From UBA1046 sp050945515 (GTDB lineage Bacteria > Bacillota > Clostridia > Saccharofermentanales > DTU023): a stretch of DNA of 15,991 nucleotides. The notes under the pieces were generated by a model. It was not told where the DNA came from. It saw only the letters and a program-made list of their open reading frames with translations, and made no database searches. The DNA lies in the NCBI GenBank assembly GCA_050945515.1, contig JBMNTB010000034.1:1-15991 (forward strand). Reading direction: 5' to 3'. Shown piece after piece: positions 14,243-15,991 of this stretch; positions within the stretch are counted from its first letter, which is position 1, and the number at the start of each line of letters is the position of its first letter. The position numbers and the translations under genes were made by a program.

Positions 14243-14494
14243 ATGTCTAAGAGGAAAAAGATCACTATCATAGTAATCATCATCGTTATAATCTTAATGT
14301 TAATACCGATCAAAGTCCGTCTGAAAGATGGCGGAACAGTCATGTATAAAGCAGTTCTGTACTCGTATATTGAATATAATATTATGTTAGGGGATGGTGA
14401 CGAGTACTATAGAGGAAAACAATTCAATATCTTCCCCTTCAATTATATGGACCCTTATGGAAAAACACTTAGCGCACAATCTATTTCTGACTGA
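14243..14494 (+). CDS. Small single-pass membrane protein, hypothetical
   Basis: The 83-residue product starts with a basic SKRKK stretch, then a hydrophobic helix of Ile, Val, Leu and Met (residues ~7-22), then an external part beginning VRLKDGGTVMYKAVLYS. That LKDGGTVxYKA pattern after a single helix is one I recognise from uncharacterised small Firmicute membrane proteins; no function is known to me. The ATG at 14243 has CGGAGGA at good spacing, supporting translation. The last ~13 residues lie over the start of pyrE in another frame and look unlike a natural end, so the original stop was probably lost at a junction near 14456. Base composition is AT-rich (sampled line 38% GC), unlike pyrE right after it. 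Confidence 0.75.
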   Translation: MSKRKKITIIVIIIVIILMLIPIKVRLKDGGTVMYKAVLYSYIEYNIMLGDGDEYYRGKQFNIFPFNYMDPYGKTLSAQSISD

Positions 14495-15440
14495 AGCCCT
14501 GAAAATTGCCGATCCGGATCAGCCATTCTGGTATACCTCCGGCAAGCTGGGACCGTTTTTTATCAATACGCATTACCTCTTCGGCAGCGCCGCTGAGGCC
14601 GGAGTTTTACTGCAAAAGATCGAAGAATTTTGTCAGGAGCCGGAAACTATGCCGATTAAAATTACTGCTCTTTGCCTGGAGCAGTATGAACAGGAGCCGA
14701 TATACCGCTCTGTGATCGACGCAGCTATTGAGGTCTTTAAGAATCTGGCTGCGGATACAGATTTTATCTCCGGTGGCGAGAGACGGGATTTCTTCTTCTC
14801 ACTGCCGCTGGCAGCAATCCTAAACAAACCGCATCTCTCATGTTTCAAGGACGGTCGTACTTTTTATTCCGAGGCGGGTCAACCGGCAGTTGAAATTGCG
14901 ACCAAGGAAGATTCTGTGCCGCCGGAACAGCAGGATGCGCCCGGTACACGCTCCAATAGCATCTGCGGGAGCTCTTCTTGGGAAAAACAGCAACCGGCGC
15001 CCGCTACACAATCCTGCAACATCCGCGAAAGCGCCCCTCTGCAGGGACAGCAGGCATTGCATATCGCCGATATCATCACTGTGGCGTCCAGCTTTTTCCG
15101 CAACTGGATTCCGCAGATCGAGCGGACCGGAGCCAGCTTGAAGCACGCTGCCGCCATCCTTGATCGCGGGCAGGGCGGCCGTGAGCGCCTGGCCACAGCC
15201 GGCACCACTTTGACCGTACTCGGCACCACAGATGCTGCTTTCTTCGCCCGCGCGGTTGAACTAGGTCAGATCAGCCCTCGCCAAGCCGAACTGTGTCTCG
15301 CCTTCCTGCGTGACCCCGATCAGTACATGGCCGACTTCCTGAAAGAGCATCCCGGCTTTATCGCAGCCGAAATCAACAAGGGCGGCAAAAATAAGGAAAG
15401 AGCGCAGTTGGCCCTGGAAATGGGCTATGCCCAGCTGTAG
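14457..15440 (+). CDS. pyrE: PyrE-like orotate phosphoribosyltransferase, with repeat insert
   Basis: The 327-residue protein matches a clostridial PyrE-type family that I know from its start (MEKHLAHNLFLTEALKIAD) and from YTSGKLGPFFINTHYLFGS and FISGGERRDFFFSLPLA. The role would be joining orotate and PRPP to make OMP, which completes the pathway here. The loop at the PRPP-motif position reads LHIADIITVASSF rather than the acidic pair and TTG of textbook PyrE, so activity is inferred, not shown. About 45-50 residues just before that loop are a tandem repeat insert. I start it at 14457, where similarity begins; a start at 14394 would add 21 non-family residues. No SD precedes 14457, and the gene overlaps orf14243 by 38 nt. 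GC-rich (sampled line 72%), like the other pyr genes. Confidence 0.8.
   Translation: MEKHLAHNLFLTEALKIADPDQPFWYTSGKLGPFFINTHYLFGSAAEAGVLLQKIEEFCQEPETMPIKITALCLEQYEQEPIYRSVIDAAIEVFKNLAADTDFISGGERRDFFFSLPLAAILNKPHLSCFKDGRTFYSEAGQPAVEIATKEDSVPPEQQDAPGTRSNSICGSSSWEKQQPAPATQSCNIRESAPLQGQQALHIADIITVASSFFRNWIPQIERTGASLKHAAAILDRGQGGRERLATAGTTLTVLGTTDAAFFARAVELGQISPRQAELCLAFLRDPDQYMADFLKEHPGFIAAEINKGGKNKERAQLALEMGYAQL
14921..15060 (+). repeat. 60-bp tandem repeat within pyrE, two copies plus a partial
   Basis: Bases 14921-14980 align without gaps to 14981-15040, with 37 of 60 identical by my count, and 15041-15060 begins a third copy (ACAGCAGG at the same phase). The protein shows two 20-residue units starting Gln-Gln, QQDAPGTRSN and QQPAPATQSC, then QQALHIAD, where the enzyme resumes. 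The period is a multiple of three, so the frame is kept. Confidence 0.8.
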
Positions 15441-15505
15441 GTATCGAAGAGATATTGTATCGCTAGTACCCACTAATCCTTTTATCTACCGTATCTTACT
15501 GTTGC

Positions 15506-15527
15506 ACTTGCCAAAAGCAAAGTTTTT
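15506..15527 (+). terminator. Weak possible pyrE terminator
   Basis: ACTTGC (15506-15511) can pair with GCAAAGT (15517-15523) with one bulged A, followed by T's. The stem is short, and the same bases form the tRNA-Val promoter spacer, so this is a low-confidence call. Confidence 0.2.
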
Positions 15528-15536
15528 CACTAAGAT
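15508..15536 (+). promoter_or_regulatory. tRNA-Val promoter
   Basis: TTGCCA (15508-15513), a 17-nt spacer and TAAGAT (15531-15536) place a start near 15543, only a few bases before the mature tRNA. The -10 box is the same as that of the pyr promoter. Confidence 0.6.
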
Positions 15537-15546
15537 AGCAAGGCAT

Positions 15547-15622
15547 GGGAGCGTAGCTCAGCAGGGAGAGCACCTGCCTTACAAGCAGGGGGTCATCGGT
15601 TCGAGCCCGGTCGCTCCCACCA
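15547..15622 (+). tRNA. tRNA-Val (anticodon UAC)
   Basis: A full cloverleaf is readable: acceptor GGGAGCG (15547-15553) pairs with CGCTCCC (15612-15618), the D-arm region contains GCTCAGCAGGGAGAGC, the anticodon stem CCTGC/GCAGG encloses CTTACAA with anticodon TAC, and the T-arm has GGTTCGAGCCC. The discriminator is A15619, and CCA is encoded (15620-15622). It reads valine codons GUA and, by wobble, other GUN. It is followed by a strong terminator and by a convergent recombinase gene, which suggests it is used as an integration site. Confidence 0.97.
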
Positions 15623-15624
15623 TG

Positions 15625-15660
15625 AAGCCTTGCAATGACTTTATTGCAGGGCTTTTATTA
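15625..15660 (+). terminator. tRNA-Val terminator
   Basis: AAGCC (15625-15629) and TGCAAT (15631-15636) pair with ATTGCA (15643-15648) and GGCTT (15650-15654), giving 11 bp with a single mismatch between the two parts, then a T-rich tail. It begins three bases after the encoded CCA. Confidence 0.85.
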
Positions 15661-15707
15661 TTTTCTGATACTACATTGATACTAAGTTTTTGATTGTTCT
15701 GTGCTGA

Positions 15708-15991
15708 TTATGCCAATTCTTGAACAAGATTATCCAGTTGGCAAATTAAAATATCTTCATCATCCGGGAAGAAATGCGAATAAAAGTTTAATGTTGTTGA
15801 TACTTTCGCATGTCCTAGTCTTTTTGATATAAGAACGATATTAACCCCCATTGAAATCAACAAAGAGGCATGAGAATGCCGGAGGCCGTGAACGTGTATA
15901 GGCTTCACTCCGGAGACTCCACAGGCTTGTTTTATGCCTTGTTCAATAAAGCGCTTTTCCCAATGGAATACATGATCATCCGGCTTAGGCT
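15708..15991 (-). CDS. Tyrosine recombinase / integrase, C-terminal part (5' end beyond window)
   Basis: The frame is open to the window edge and encodes ~93 C-terminal residues of a phage- or ICE-type integrase. Catalytic landmarks are HVHGLRHSHAS (the H-x-x-R box), SKRLGHAKVSTT with the second histidine, and the tyrosine nucleophile in LNFYSHF. A GTG at 15908 is an internal codon, not the start, since similarity continues upstream (HWEKRFIEQGIKQACG). Stop TAA at 15710-15708. It points toward the tRNA-Val gene 86 nt away, the usual layout of an element inserted at a tRNA 3' end. The rest of the gene and element lie to the right. Confidence 0.93.
   Translation of the reverse strand, partial: PKPDDHVFHWEKRFIEQGIKQACGVSGVKPIHVHGLRHSHASLLISMGVNIVLISKRLGHAKVSTTLNFYSHFFPDDEDILICQLDNLVQELA

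Noticed and set aside
14921..15060. CRISPR-like array in pyrE
   Set aside because: The repeats are diverged over their whole length, head to tail with no conserved repeat/unique spacer alternation, and encode in-frame protein.
15427..15693. 88-codon plus-strand frame over the tRNA-Val gene
   Set aside because: It translates through the tRNA; this is a common artefact of tRNA genes.

Overview
The window looks like chromosomal DNA of a Firmicute, most likely class Clostridia. The support is: the 5' end of a 16S rRNA gene with a clostridial-type start and leader, Shine-Dalgarno (SD) sequences of the AGGAGG type, a PyrR-controlled pyr operon with a two-subunit PyrD/PyrK dihydroorotate dehydrogenase, and a PyrE-like protein of a form I associate with Clostridia. 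The species cannot be named from this sequence.

Layout. (1) 1-240, minus strand: the first ~70 nt of a 16S rRNA gene, its structured leader and a near-consensus promoter (TTGACA-17-TATTCT). (2) 404-1039, minus: a histidine phosphatase. (3) 1194-7800, plus: the pyrimidine operon, with a promoter, a PyrR-binding attenuator, then pyrR, pyrB, pyrC, pyrF, pyrK and pyrD, closed by a strong hairpin. (4) 7834-13683, minus: an oligopeptide ABC transporter operon transcribed oppB-oppC-oppD-oppF-oppA. (5) 13684-14242: an AT-rich region with candidate promoters and a palindrome. (6) 14243-14494, plus: a small membrane protein whose end overlaps the start of a PyrE-like gene (14457-15440). (7) A tRNA-Val(UAC) gene with promoter and terminator, then (8) the C-terminal part of a tyrosine recombinase (15708 to window end, minus), probably the edge of an element integrated at the tRNA.

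Function. PyrB, PyrC, PyrD/PyrK, PyrE and PyrF cover UMP synthesis from carbamoyl phosphate. carA/carB and pyrI are not in the window. PyrR would terminate transcription in the leader when UMP/UTP is plentiful. OppA-F would import peptides.

Most interesting points. The opp block and the small membrane gene are AT-rich (sampled 60-bp lines 38-40% GC) and lie between pyrD and pyrE, which are GC-rich (sampled pyr lines 63-72%). This suggests an insertion that split an ancestral pyr operon; pyrE now has no SD and begins inside another reading frame. Independently, three places in the pyr genes carry unexplained repetitive, low-complexity DNA: an in-frame three-repeat insert in PyrF, an in-frame 60-bp tandem repeat in PyrE just before its phosphoribosyltransferase loop, and a 340-bp pyrB-pyrC spacer that begins with ~25-bp repeats and then becomes almost free of T (14 T in 240 bases). 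No complete new defence or mobile system is visible; the recombinase at the right edge points to one outside the window.
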